Shown in pieces: positions 44,424 through 56,127 of a stretch of DNA of 64,000 nucleotides (within the stretch, counting starts at the first letter, position 1; each line of letters opens with the position of its first letter). The notes below the pieces were generated by a model. That model had not been told where the DNA came from. It worked only from the letters and a program-made list of their open reading frames with translations, and did not search any database. Origin of the DNA: Eutypella sp. D-1. Taxonomy: Eukaryota > Ascomycota > Sordariomycetes > Xylariales > Diatrypaceae. The stretch spans positions 496,001-560,000 of the forward strand of contig JAJTTP010000003.1 of the NCBI GenBank assembly GCA_023313575.1, written 5' to 3'. The translations under genes and the position numbers were made by a program.

Positions 44424-47400
44424 ATGGAGGCAGAAGCAAAGGTAACTAAGGAAAACCCACCCCCTGCATTTCTTTGACTAATATTGTTGCAACCCCTTTA
44501 CTAATGTTTCCTAGGCACGAGAAGTATTGGCTTCCAGAGCCTCTGGCAAGGAAGCCCTTGACCATGCCATCGCGGCCGCGGAACTTTATATGAAGGCTTC
44601 AAGGCAGGCCTCGAGTGCCGTAGAGAGGTCTCGCTTCAAGAAGAAATGCGCGGAGTTGATCTCCATGGCCGAGGGTCTGAAGATCTCAGCTTCCCCCTCC
44701 CCCGCTGCCGCTCCGCGCACCGACACCGTTGCCGCAGTGGAAAGGAGGCTCAAGCTACCACGTCTAACCCGCCAGATCCCTACCGGTGAGAAGAATATCC
44801 TTCTCCGGGGTTCGCGCCTCCATGGAAACGTATTCCCTCCCTGGGAGTCGGATCCTGACCCTAAGGAATTTGACGGTCCTCCATTCATGTAAGGACTTGT
44901 CATCCGCCGCATGCCCCTAGCCTGTGGTCGAAACTGACATGCGCGTAGAGATTCTTCCGAGTTCACATTATCCGAAAGGCAGAGCGAGGTGTTTGCAGGA
45001 TGGAAACGACCACTCGAGCTCGCCAGGAAGGACCCCGAATCCGACGAAAACCAGATCAAGAGCCGGCTAATGGGGAATAGTGGTGATTATGACCTAGTGC
45101 AGGACATCACGACGGACTGCTCAGTCGTCGCCAGTCTCTGTGCCTCAATGGACCACCTAAAGCCCGGCCCTTCATCTTTACTGCCGGCCCTGATGTTCCC
45201 CATCGACCCGGACAGCGGGCAACCGCAGATATCCGCTAGCGGCAAGTACGTCTTTCGCATGTACTTCAACGGTTGCTTCCGCAAGGTGGTGGTGGACGAC
45301 CGGCTGCCGACCTCGCGCAACGACCGCACGCTCTATGTCGTGGACCGGCAGAACCCAGACCTCATCTGGCCAGCGCTGATCGAGAAAGCGTACCTCAAAG
45401 TGCGGGGCGGCTACGATTTTCCCGGCAGCAACTCCGGCACCGACCTCTGGATGCTGACGGGCTGGATCCCCCAGCAGATCTTCCTCCAGAGCGACGAGGT
45501 CGACTGCGACCAGACCTGGAGGCGCGTCAAGAAGGCCTATGACTACGGGGACGTCGTCGTCACCCTCGGCACCGGCCGCCTGTCGCCCGACGAGGAGGAG
45601 GTCCTGGGCCTGGCGGGAGAGCACGACTACGCCGTTCTCGATATATCAGAAGAGTCGGGGAATAGAAGGCTTTTGGTTAAGAACCCGTGGTGTGACGGGC
45701 TCGTGTGGAAGGGTGTAGGGGCGCTCGAGGAGGCGTCTCCCTCCCGCTCTTCCCCCTCGGACGACGACGACCGTCAGCGCCAGCGCCAACCCGCAAAGCT
45801 GAAGCCGGGTACGTTCTGGATCGGCTTCGATGACGTGGCGCAGAACTTCGAGTCGCTCTACCTCAACTGGAATCCGAGCCTCTTCACGGAGCGCCAGGAC
45901 CACCACTTCACCTGGCAGCGGCCCGAGCCCAATTTGGCGCACTCCTTCGCCCACAACCCCCAGTACGCCATGACGGCCTCGGCTGACGGAAGCGCCTGGA
46001 TCCTGCTCAGCCGGCACTTCCAGGACGCCGAACTCGACATTGCGCGGGGCAGGAACGCCGACAGTCACGATCCTGACAGCCCTGGCGGCAGCGGCAGCGG
46101 CGGTGGTGGCGGCGGCGCGACGACGACCCTGTCATCGGTGTCCAACAAGCTCGGGTTCATGAGCCTGTACATCTTCGAGACGGGGCGGGACGGGGACGAG
46201 GGCGACGGCGAGCGGGCGCTGCTGCCGGACAAGAACGTGGTGTACCGGGGCCCATTCGTGGACTCGCCGCAGACACTGGCGCCGTTCGAAGCGCGCCGCG
46301 GCGCGCGGTACACCGTGGCGGTGGCGTCGCAAGACCTGCCGCTGCCGCGGTACGCGCTCACGCTCTCGTTCTTCTCACGATGTCCCTTGGCGGTGCGCCC
46401 CGCGCGCGACGGGCTCGCCCATCGCGCCGAGGCCGACTCCGCCTGGACGCGTCGCACGGCCGGTGGCAACGCCGCCTCGCCGACCTACGGCTCGAACCCG
46501 CAGTTCCGGCTGCGGATCTCCCCATCTCCATCACAGCCCCTATCCGAGCCAGGCCCCGTAACCCTGCTGCTGTCGACGGCGCGCGACGACCTGCCGGTGC
46601 ACGTGGACGTGGTGTGGGCGGGAGGTGGGCGGGTATCGGCGCCGATCTCACAGCGGGACCTCCTGGCATCGTCGGGCGACTACCGGCGCGGCAGCGCCGT
46701 GGCGCGCGCCCCGCGCATCGACCCAGGCGTCTACACCGTCGTCTGCTCGACCTTCGACCCAGGCCAGCTCGCCGGCTTCGCCCTCCGCGTCGCCTCCGCC
46801 CTGCCCTGCGCCCTCGAACCCGTTCCCGCCTCCGCCGCAGGACGTCTCCGTCTCCGCCTCCCCGGCCTCGTCTTCGCCGCCGCAGTGTCCCCCGAAAGCG
46901 CCTTCGCCGCTGCCGCTGCAGTCGACGGAAATACCACCACCACCACCGTCCGCCTCGTGAAACGCGCCGCGATCCGCGCTTCGCGCCTAACGCGCGCCAG
47001 CGTCGTGGTGACGGGGCGGCCGCGGGAACCTCAGACTCCCCACCCAGGGTCACCATCATCCTCACCCTTACACCAACACCCGCAACATCAGCACCAGCAT
47101 CAACACCAACAGCTGCGACGCCACGACCCGCGCACCGCCGTGGTGCGGCTACGCCTAGTCTACGGCAGCGGACCAGACAAGACGGTGATCGCGACGACGA
47201 CGGGGGGCGCCGGCTCGTCCTCATCTTCGTCTTCGTCAGCAGCGGAGGAAGACACGGGAGGCTTCCGCGAGGTCGGCGTCGGCGGCCTCCGCACCCCCGA
47301 ATTCGACATCGAGCCCCGCAGGGGCCTGCTGTGGCTCGTAGCCGAACAGATCGGGGGTGTTCCTACCACTACCACTACCACAGCCACGGCGGCGGGGTCC

Positions 47401-47517
47401 TCGTCGCAACCACAGCAACAACAGCAGCAGCAGAAAGCAGAGGACACGGGTCTCCAGGTCGAAATCCTCTGCGATGCGCACCTGCACGTTGGGGACTGGG
47501 AGGTCGTTGATGCGTAG
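44424..47517 (+). CDS. palB: Calpain-like protease PalB/Rim13
   Basis: Three exons: 44424-44441, 44515-44888 and 44949-47517; introns 73 and 60 nt; 986 aa. Cysteine protease of the ambient-pH (Pal/Rim) pathway that cleaves the transcription factor PacC/Rim101 after alkaline signalling on ESCRT-decorated endosomes. The N-terminal MIT domain (about 7-80, ALDHAIAAAELYMKASRQAS, FKKKCAELISMAEGLK) would bind ESCRT-III. The catalytic calpain domain holds the triad Cys188 (TTDCSVVASL), His356 (AGEHDYAVLD) and Asn376 (VKNPWCDGLVWKG). It is followed by a conserved GTFWIGFDDVAQNFESLYLNW segment and calpain C2-like domains (ALTLSFFSRCPLAV, PGVYTVVCSTFDPGQLAGFAL). Serine-, histidine/glutamine- and threonine-rich low-complexity inserts mark the last third. 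The first coding exon is just 18 nt and the frame joins cleanly. Third-codon GC bias is strong, which creates long spurious frames on both strands. Confidence 0.96.
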
Positions 47518-48550
47518 GGGAGTTGGTGGGAAGGAGGGGGGTGTGGTGTGGTGCTTATAAATATACATGCATTTTTTGCGTAGGGTGGAAATGGGAAGAA
47601 GAGGAAGGAAAGGGTGCGTGTGTAAGATATACATTAGATCTATGATATACATCGTACGGTGCTTGTTAGATCAGGAATCAGATGAACTACTTGGAGACGG
47701 TGCTGTGCGTAGGTGAAGCGGGTTTCTGTCGCAATTTATATATATATATACTCTCTCTCACACACACATATGGGAGACGGCAAACATATATACCATTGAA
47801 GTAGCGAGTGAGTCCATCATTTATAGAACGTCTCTTAAACCATCTAGATATACTTTGGCACGCACACACACACACACACCTGCATACACGCACATATTCT
47901 CAGATGATCGTCATCTTACGATGTTCTTTCTTTCTTTCTTGTCTGGTTACCTATATGGATGGATCTATCTGCTGCCTTCATCATATCTCGCAGACGTACC
48001 TACAACCTCTCAAATCAGAATCAAAATACTACTACTAAGCCCAAGTTGACTTGAAAACGCCAAACATAAGCCCAAAACATCCCAGTTGCCCGCTCCCCGA
48101 GTCCCAAGCCAGATCAATCCTTTGTACGTATAGAGATGTATGTATAAGTGATGCAATAGAACCCCGAATTGTAAAACACGCCGCAACCGAAAAAACAAAA
48201 ACAAAACAGAGACCAAGGCTAATAGGTATGAACGATGCTCGTAGTCCGAAAGGTGGGAGCAAAAAAAAAGAAAACACGAAGGCTTGGGCCGGAGGCACGA
48301 AACATATATATATGGTGCCAGACGCCTCGGAATAGTGTGCGCGCGCGAAGAAAAACCGAGATACAGATTTGGGCCCTTTCAATGTCTGCGAGGACGGATA
48401 AAGCTTGGGACTGACGCCCGTGAGGGCCAGCTCGACTAGGGCGCCTCTCAACCGGACCGGACCAGACTAGTGTAGACCTAGGATAGAATAGACGTGATCA
48501 TTGCCCTAGCGCTCGCATATCGGTATGCGCGTCCTCCATCAGTCTGGTTC
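47518..48550. other. Convergent intergenic region
   Basis: Between palB (ends 47517) and the transporter gene (ends 48551, minus). Has TA/CA/TG microsatellites around 47735-47770 and 47862-47880. No gene seen. Confidence 0.6.
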
Positions 48551-49981
48551 TTAGTTATGCTCGATAGGCTCCTCGGGGAGGAGCTCCTCGACCTCGGCAT
48601 CGTCGGGGCGGAGGAAGGCGAAAGGGGGGCTAACGATGCCGTTGAAGAGGAAGGTGAAGTAGACGAGGAGGGCGAAGCCGGCGACCTGGAGCCACTTGAA
48701 GGACTCCCAGCCGAGCCCGAGAGACACCACCCAGATGAACAGCGTCCGGCATGTGTCGATCGTCGACCGCGACGTCGCGCTCACGCTGCGCGTCACCGAG
48801 AGCCCGAAGAAGTTGAAGCCTCTGCCCGTCGGGTTTCTTGGTTAGCAGTCGGTCGGTATAAGGAAAAGGGGGCTTGGGGGGGGATAAAGATAACGTACCC
48901 GATGCTGAGCATGATGAACAGACTGGACACCCAGACTTCGTTGTTCTGGGTCATCTGACGGAAGCCCTCGACCATGTCGAACATGCCATAGCGGCCCTGA
49001 TCGGTGACGCCGACGGTGAAATGTAGGACGAGCATGACAATGAGGGTGACAGCGAAGCCGAACATGCCCTCCCAGCCGACGACTTCGAGGGGCTCGATGC
49101 TGGAGCGCTCGAGAAGGAACTCCTCGAGTACGAACTGGGTGGCGGTGAAAATCTGGGCGAAGGCGATCAGCAGCACGCCGACGATGACGCGCACGGCCTC
49201 GGCGCCGACGTCCTCGTTCAGGACAGTGACGAGGGAGTCGGCATCGACGACCTTCTTCGCGTCGGGCCAGATGGCGCCGGCAAGCCCGACCAGCGCGACG
49301 CCCAGGACGACGCCGACGAGGGAGATCCACTGGAACAGGTGCAGGTGGCGCTTGAGGAAGAGAACGCTGAACAGGCCGACGAACAGCACGAGCGCGCCCC
49401 GAGTCATCTGGTAGATAGAGGCGGCGACCATCAGCAGACCGGCGTTCATCAGAGTAGTGCCGCAGATGTCGCAGATGGCCGGAAGTGCAAGCAGGAGGAT
49501 ACCGAATCCGCGGAGCAAGCCATCGGGGACGCCGGGCTTGGCGACATGTTTCTTATTCTTATTCTTATTATTGTTGTTGAGGAGGGTATGTTCGGAGTTG
49601 ATGCTCGCGGCGTCGTCAACGGGTGTCTCATCGGCATCGGCGGAGGTGCTGACGGCTTCGTAGCCGGCGTGTTGGCGATTGGAATAGCGGCGGTACAGGG
49701 CGATGAGACCAACAACCAGCCAGCAACCAGACTCGCCGACAAACATCTGGGCGGTCTGCAGCACAGGCTGCTCGAAGGTCTGCCGTTTCCTTGGATCCGG
49801 ATCATCGCAGTTTCGGACACATTGATTGTCCTATAAATAGATGGAAGGTAAGTAAGAGTCGGGTACAAGCTTGGGGGGGGGGGGGCATTCAATGTACCTG
49901 ATATTTGGTTAATAATGTATTGCATACTCCGGTGAGTAGCATCATCCCGACGAGAAACGGGACAAGAGCCTTGGACGTCAT
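48551..49981 (-). CDS. SLC35F6-like (DMT superfamily) transporter
   Basis: Three exons: 49981-49898, 49830-48899, 48821-48551; introns 67 and 77 nt; 428 aa. Drug/metabolite-transporter fold with about nine to ten membrane segments, starting MTSKALVPFLVGMMLLTGVC NTLL and the conserved KYQDNQCVRNC loop formed across intron 1. Core segments include LPAICDICGTTLMNAGLLMV, ASIYQMTRGALVLFVGLFSV, FQWISLVGVVLGVALVGLAG, VIVGVLLIAFAQIFTATQFV and, across intron 2, MLSIGGFNFFGLSVTRSVSAT. This pattern fits the SLC35F6/ANT2-binding-like family found in lysosomal or mitochondrial membranes; the substrate is unknown. A hydrophilic insert rich in Asn/Lys (about 110-130) lies between segments two and three. The C-terminus is acidic (EVEELLPEEP). 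Both introns contain G/C homopolymers (13 C and 8 C on the sense strand). Confidence 0.9.
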
Positions 49982-51878
49982 CTTGACAGGTGGTGAGGAA
50001 AGACTTTCCAGAAGTCGTAGTAAGATAGATGGATTTGGTTCGCAATATAGGATAATCAATAATCAATAATGGAAATACATAAGTATTGACGAAGGAACGA
50101 AATCAAGTGAATGGAGTCAGTCTATTTATTAATTTGCCCACGTGCCTAACTGAAGTCCCTAGATAGAGCGTGAAACTCTAAATAAAGTAAGTATTGGGTT
50201 GTTGTTCTAATTATACCAGAGTTCTCTCGCCTCATAAACTTCAAGAAGACCTACAAAGCTATCCAACTCTGGAAAGGGGAAAGGTTATGTTCATTGAAGG
50301 TTTATTGTTTGAAGGTTTGAAGAGGAAGAGAAGGGGAAGGGGGAATGAGAGAGAGAGAGACAAGACGTCAGTTAAGGTTGACGTTAGATGAGATAAGGAG
50401 ACGACCACACCTACAAGGGTTACCCAGAGCTCGGCGTTCCCAGGTGTCATTCCCCCGACTGTAAATGATAACACATGTACCTACATACCTACTACTGTGC
50501 TGTACGGGTATCTACTATTACATCCTAACCCCACTTACCCCGGTTTTAAACCGCACGCAGCGAACAGCTGTCAGTGTAATAAGGGAACGGGCTTGACCGG
50601 GGGTCTTTTGGTCCCTGAATCCGGGGGGGCAGCAGTGGAGTCAGGCGACCGCTGGGCTACATAGGTACCTACATACCTGTCCATCAAGGTCGGATGCAGT
50701 GGATCGCCCACTGACAAGTGTTAGATATGTAGCCGTTGATAGGCTGCCCCCCGAGTCCCCGGCAAATCTCTCCCTACTACATATGGGCTGCCCTGACTGA
50801 TATGGGTAGTACTGTAGTTATATGGATCCCTGAGCGCCAGTGCTCAGGTCTCGTGAACATATCACGTTTCTCTTATTCGAGCACCTACTTCCCTTCAGAC
50901 CTCACGATAGGAGCGTTCGCCTTATATATGTACGTAATAAGAACCTTGGAAAATACTTCCAAGCTCAAAGCGAGATAAAAAGTTATGTCTGAGTTGGAAG
51001 ATATATGCAAATACACACCTACATACCTACAGTGAACTTACTTTGTTATTAGGTAACTTTCATAAGGCAAAAAAGCAACTACTGCAGGCTGGGTTCTCGG
51101 GATCTCCATAGACATACTAACCGTCCCTGGAGGTGCCCGGTCACGGTAACTAGAGAGGGTCCCCTATGATGGAATAGACCATTTTGACCGCTCCCCTTCG
51201 CAAGAGACAAAAGAAAGCCTTGGTATGGCGTCTAGCCTCTTTCTTTTCCACACACACACACACACACAAAAGGCGATGCTGATAGTATGTAGCAAGTACG
51301 TTACGATAATGAGTTATCTATACCTGCACCTGGATCTGGGAAGGGAGGGAGCCCTTGGAGAGTTGCGCCCGCCGCGCGCCCCTCGTCGGCATGCATTACA
51401 TATGCAGTCCTACTTACTTAAACATGAGGATCCATTCTATTGGGATCGGAGTTTACAGCTAGCTGTAGCGTAAATAGGCAGCAGGGCCTACTGGAATTAA
51501 GTCTATAAATGAATAAATAAAATAAAATAAAACCTTGTCTCTTCGAACGAAGAGGGCCTCGTTTACTTTCATGATTACAGAAGGCAAGTGAACATAACAT
51601 AAATCTATAGTGGTTCTTGTTCTTTAAACGAAGATGCTTGCTGGTAAACCCCTTTAAAAGACCCTGGTCATCTCATGGTCATCCGTCAATAAGCCACTCA
51701 CTCCCCCCCTCAATCAACTCCAGTTTTGCTGTTTTTTTGCCCTACTTAAAAACGCTCAGAAACCAAAAAAATAAAATAGAATAAGGATAAACACGATACG
51801 ACAGAACAGGACAAGACGTAATCAAGTATATACGTAAAGGTAAGCTCGACATTTTTCTTTTCTATCTGTCTGTTCTCA
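49982..51878. other. Intergenic, 1.9 kb
   Basis: Upstream of the transporter gene and downstream of the DUF2985 gene. Holds a CA microsatellite (51249-51268), a GA run near 50347-50362 and a GGTACCTACATACCTG motif near 50665. No gene recognised. Confidence 0.55.
51249..51268. repeat. CA microsatellite, ten units
   Basis: Ten CA dinucleotides in the gene-free stretch between the transporter and DUF2985 genes. Confidence 0.95.
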
Positions 51879-53036
51879 TCATACCTCGGAGAACGCGGGT
51901 TTCTCCGACGGGGCGGCGCGGACGCCGAACCAACGGCGCTTCTGCTGCTTCTTCCTGCGCTTGGCGGCCTCGACCTCGGGGTCCTTATCGCCGTAGTTGT
52001 TGTGGTGGGGGACGCCGAGCTCGCGGTCGCGGGCGAGGCGGGCGAGGTCGCGCTTGGTGAGGGGCACGCCCTCGATCTTCTTGACGGCCTTGCCCTCGGC
52101 GCCCATGACGGCGCCGGCGACGGCGCCGACGATGCAGGCGAGGCAGACGAAGAGGCCCGTCGACCACGACGGGCGGTCGTACCGGTCCAGCGCCCACATG
52201 AATGAGCACAGACACACCTGGAACGCGGTGTTGGACAGCTGCAGCCACACGACCCAGTCGAGCTTGCGGAGCGGCGTCGGCGGCGCCCGCTCCCCTGTCG
52301 GCGGCGGCTCCGGGATCGTCTCCGGCGGTTCCGGTACCGCGTCTGCGTCGAACGTGCCCGCGGCCTCTTCGATGTTCTTGGGTCCCAGGTGCGGCGGTAG
52401 TTTCTGCGACCCCTCGAGGCGGAACCAACCGCGGTGGACGCCGGCGAGGGCGCGCAGGGCGCGGCGGTCCCCGCGCAGGCGGTATCGGAAGAGGAGGTAG
52501 GCGTCGCGGAAGCGCCAGGGGGCGAGGCCGAAGCCGGTGACGCAGAAGAGGGCGTTAAGGATCTGGGAGTCGGTCTCGATCCAGATGCGGCGGGGCGAGT
52601 CGATGTGGTCGCAGTCGCCGTCGAGGCACATGGCCGGCGCCGCGTTGCACAGAAGCAGGAACAGCATGCCGCCCCAGGCCACGACGTTGAGCGAGTAGAT
52701 CGTCAGGAAGAACCCGAAGCCCGTGTTGTAGAACTCCCAGAAGTCCACCGCCCAGATCGCCACCTGCTCCTTCCACGGGTATCGCGGCGGGAAGTGGTAC
52801 CCGTTGGCGTACGCGCGCGCCTGCACGCCGGTCGCCGCCGCGTGCGTCGCGAGGGCCTCACCGACGCCCTCCTGTGCCTGCGGCTGGGGCACGGGCGCCC
52901 GCTGTTGCACTATGTTGGTGGTGGTGCCATCGGGCTTGGTGGTGGATGACGACGTCGTCCTCGTCACGTCAACGACTTCCTCTTGTTCGGTTTTAAGCGG
53001 GATCATCGATGCCGTCTCCTGAGGGTCGTAGGACAT
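51879..53036 (-). CDS. DUF2985-family membrane protein
   Basis: Intronless, 385 aa. Fungal DUF2985 protein, often linked to PLAC8-type proteins; function unknown. The hallmark run is FYNTGFGFFLTIYSLNVVAW, LLLCNAAPAMCLDGDCDHID, SPRRIWIETDSQILNALFCV and TGFGLAPWRFRDAYLLFRYR, covering about residues 105-190 with two hydrophobic segments. Two more hydrophobic segments lie at about 268-290 (LQLSNTAFQVCLCSFMWAL) and 300-320 (GLFVCLACIVGAVAGAVMG). A Pro/Glu-rich cytosolic loop (about 228-255) separates the halves. The N-terminal about 80 residues are hydrophilic and Thr/Gln-rich, and the tail is basic (AAKRRKKQQKRRW). No signal peptide. The frame is full length for the family and the start ATG at 53036 is the only reasonable one. 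Confidence 0.9.
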   Translation of the reverse strand: MSYDPQETASMIPLKTEQEEVVDVTRTTSSSTTKPDGTTTNIVQQRAPVPQPQAQEGVGEALATHAAATGVQARAYANGYHFPPRYPWKEQVAIWAVDFWEFYNTGFGFFLTIYSLNVVAWGGMLFLLLCNAAPAMCLDGDCDHIDSPRRIWIETDSQILNALFCVTGFGLAPWRFRDAYLLFRYRLRGDRRALRALAGVHRGWFRLEGSQKLPPHLGPKNIEEAAGTFDADAVPEPPETIPEPPPTGERAPPTPLRKLDWVVWLQLSNTAFQVCLCSFMWALDRYDRPSWSTGLFVCLACIVGAVAGAVMGAEGKAVKKIEGVPLTKRDLARLARDRELGVPHHNNYGDKDPEVEAAKRRKKQQKRRWFGVRAAPSEKPAFSEV

Positions 53037-54856
53037 TTCGATTATGGTAGTAGTGGTGTCTGACGGGCCCTAGGCGCGTAAAGCCGCGCCGTATGTAGGC
53101 CGAGGGGGCCAGTCGCTTGACAGTAGATGGAGGATCGATGAGAAGGCCGAGGGAGGAGAATATTCGGCGTGAGACTTCGAACGATCGATGAACGGGCTTA
53201 ATTGTTGTCTCTGGTTTTGAGGATACCTAGACCTGGAAGAAATTGTTAGATCGCTAACTCAAGTAGGTGACCTTCATGATGGCCCTCAGGGGTAAGGTCG
53301 TAAGATAAGATATATGTATTATATTACATACCGAGTTGGCAACACGGTCTTTCTCCTTTCTCTGGAATTGAATAGACGGCCTGTAGTGATGAGTGGCTAT
53401 GTCCGCGACCGACTTTCATAGACCAAGATATAGCATATGTAACAAATAGTCGAGGTCTCTCTGATGTTTATGGGTTTATGGTATTAGAGATAGGCACGAC
53501 AATTCCGGATATAGACAAGAGCCGGAATATAATTATTTCCAAGTTGGTAATGTATTAAAAGAGGATTTGATTATCATTTATTGTATGTACCCGTCCATAG
53601 AAAAAACTCTACCTACATGGTAGTTGAAATAGATAAAAAAGAAAAGAAGAGTCAGAGTCAGAGTCGGTTGGGTTAATGTCTAAAACGTTTCCATTTTAGT
53701 TGGTCTTTTTAAGAAAGACGGAGAGAAGTGGAAGCGCCTACCCGTACTATTTCTCAACTCGATGTCCCCAAGGTTTTTAGGAAGAAACAGTTGTTGGTTG
53801 AATCCCGCTCGTACAGAACTTCGTACTTCGTACTTCTAAGGCAGCCATCAATCGAAGAGCGAAATGGCGGATTCGCCTCTAGTTAGTGCTAACTCATAGA
53901 AGTACTAGTAACTACTAGGTACATAAGTAGTAGGCTTAGATCGCCAGGATCGATGACAGCTAGCGGGCACCTGGGCAATGTTGATATCCATGGACCAATT
54001 CTAGGGCCAGTCCAGAACCCCTATGTACCGACCCTGCTACACCCCTACCTGGTACATATCGGGTGTTAGGGGAAGATCTACAGCCCTCCTTCTCCACTGA
54101 ATTTGGCTGTGAGTGAAGGACAAGTCCACGGGTACTCCTTCGTGCTTGGTTACTTCCTAATGCTATTGGCATAGTAATCAATAGTCAATTCTCCGCTTTC
54201 ATTTAATAAGGCTGATGATAGGTACAGAAAACAGTCAGGTTGAACAGTGTGGTCGTCATCGGTTTATTTGTGCAAAGATCAGGATCGAACCTGTCATTGA
54301 TATTATGCATTCCTTGATTTGAATGTGACTGCGTGGCAGCGGCCAGTGGATGGTAGCAAGAAAGTAGATATGCGAATCGCTGGTGTCGACGTTGACGTCA
54401 TAGTGATCCTCAACTTGCCGCCCCAGGGCTGCGGTCCATGATTCCACGGGTTGGGAGTGCAATTGACAGTGCAATTGACTGAAACCTTGGAAGGACAGCC
54501 AGGAAACCCCAATCTATCGGGTCGCAGGGTCAACTACTATGCTACCCCAGAGTCAACGATTTAGAACGGATCTAAGATCTTGCGATTTGGCGTATCTTAG
54601 ATTTTGCATTAGGCACTCCCACTTAAGTACAAATCATGCCATCAAAAGTCATGGGGGCCTGGGCAGGTGCAGGATTTTACCATTTGAAGTAAAATACTTA
54701 ATTGCTAAGGTGGTGTTTGGGAGCATAATCAGAATTCTGATTGTGGCCCGTGGGCACCCTGCTATAAGCGGTGCTTCTTTATGGACCTGCCTTTTGATTA
54801 TAGATATTCTGGTACCCATAAATAACCGTACGTTAATGGCATGTGTATATAAAAAA

Positions 54857-55022
54857 TAGTGGTTTTTGGTGGTGGTTTTTGGTGGTGGTGATGGTGGTGG
54901 TGATGGTGGTGGTGATGGTGGTGGTTACAGTGGTTGTTATAGTGGTTATAGTGGTTATAGTGGTGGTTACAGTGGTGGTTACAGTGGTGGTTACAGTCGT
55001 TATTATAGTGGTTACAATGGTG
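54857..55022 (+). repeat. GGT-rich compound tandem repeat
   Basis: Stepwise-changing tandem units: GGTGGTGAT (about 54892-54924), then GGTTATAGT (about 54940-54965), then GGTGGTTACAGT (about 54961-55000), then degenerate copies. Units are 9 or 12 bp, multiples of three, so frames stay open and would encode Gly/Asp or Gly/Tyr/Ser-rich strings (GGDGGGDGGGD, YSGGYSGGYSGG). No promoter, start or conserved flank supports a gene. Confidence 0.85.
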
Positions 55023-55384
55023 TTAGCGTACTGTTTAGCAAAAATAATTTTTTCAAAGCGGCTTTTAAATTATGGGGCGTCTAGCAGCCGTTTTAAACGA
55101 TCCTATTGGCTATAACGTTAGTGTGATTATCATAACCCACCAGCAAGATTTTGGTAGTGGCTTATGGCTGACACCCAGGAACGGTAAAAATCGGATTATG
55201 ATTCTACCCACTTTTAACCCATAAGTACGGGTTTGATTCTGCTCAGGAACACGGCCTAATAGTCGTTCGTCGGTTCTTGTTCCATGTGATTTTGTGATTT
55301 TGCTTGTTTCACTCGCCGTCCCTGGCGTTTTCTCCTATCTATCCGTCAGTCCGGCCATACCTAAAGCTTTAGGTAATACTTACA

Positions 55385-55577
55385 CGGGGTAGTTAGCGCC
55401 CTGAACTTTCGGGTGCGAGTCGCGTAGCTGCGGCGTTCGGGCACAGGCAAAAACCCCGCCTCCCGGGTCGGCAACTGCATGACATGCTGAGCCCTAATTC
55501 TAGCGGCCGAGTCTTCAGAGGCACTTACCTGGGCTGAAGACTGGGTGTCGAGGCCCCCCCGGGGGGTCTTTTGTTTT
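55385..55577 (+). other. Possible structured RNA element with T-run
   Basis: GC-rich island in AT-rich DNA. It holds a perfect 9-bp inverted repeat, AGTCTTCAG (55510-55518) and CTGAAGACT (55534-55542), with a 15-nt loop. A C7/G6 palindrome (55554-55566) follows directly and then TTTTGTTTT (55569-55577). Upstream, GGGTGCGAGTC (55411-55421) resembles a Pol III B box imperfectly. Suggestive of a small Pol III transcript, but no known RNA family is recognised. Confidence 0.25.
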
Positions 55578-56127
55578 CCGGCGTTTCCGTTCTACCAGAG
55601 TTCACGATATAACTGAGTAAGGGTTTCTTTTCGCTTTCGCTTTCGCTCTTATCATCTCGTACCTGATCGGGTCAGTCCGTTCCACACATTTAGTGGCTCA
55701 GTACCTGATAAGTTAACCTACTTCCTAAGTAACCTAAAAAGCTTGAGTGTGTTGGTGCCAAGGTGCATCTACTTAGGTATGGATGGGTGCCTGAATTATG
55801 TGCCTAAGAATAACCACCACAATGGAGCCATGGATGCCATTTGTAGGCACTGCCTCGTTACTAGATTTCCACATACTTAGGTAGTACTAGGTGGTCGCTT
55901 ATCGTCATATCTTGCCATACCTGAGTATCATCATATCGATAGGAAGATATGTGCTAAGCCCATGCTATGTGGCATGCCAAAAGGGTTCTCAAGTCAAAGC
56001 TTAAAAAAAACTTAAGTACTTACTTACACTATCAACCTAAAAATATACCAGTTGGAACCTTAGAACTTACCATTTCTACCACTCGTACTCATACCCAGGT
56101 ATTCATGGATGCCACGATACAATCGCA

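Larger units (their letters stand above)
53037..56127. other. 3.1-kb gene-poor region with repeats
   Basis: Between the DUF2985 start and the Sen15 start. Contains a GGT-rich tandem repeat (54857-55022) and a hairpin plus T-run element (55385-55577), both listed separately, and a CTAGGTACATAAGTAG motif near 53915. Short frames lack family resemblance. Confidence 0.55.

Noticed and set aside
46358..47510. Long frames on both strands (376 aa plus, 288 aa minus) inside palB
   Set aside because: Arg/Pro/Ala-rich shadows produced by the strong GC bias at third codon positions; the real frame holds the calpain C2-like domains.
52434..52949. Plus-strand frame of 171 aa across the DUF2985 gene
   Set aside because: Antisense shadow in a GC-rich gene.
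54843..55115. 90-aa and 72-aa frames through the GGT repeat
   Set aside because: Open only because the repeat unit is a multiple of three and lacks stops; no supporting gene context.
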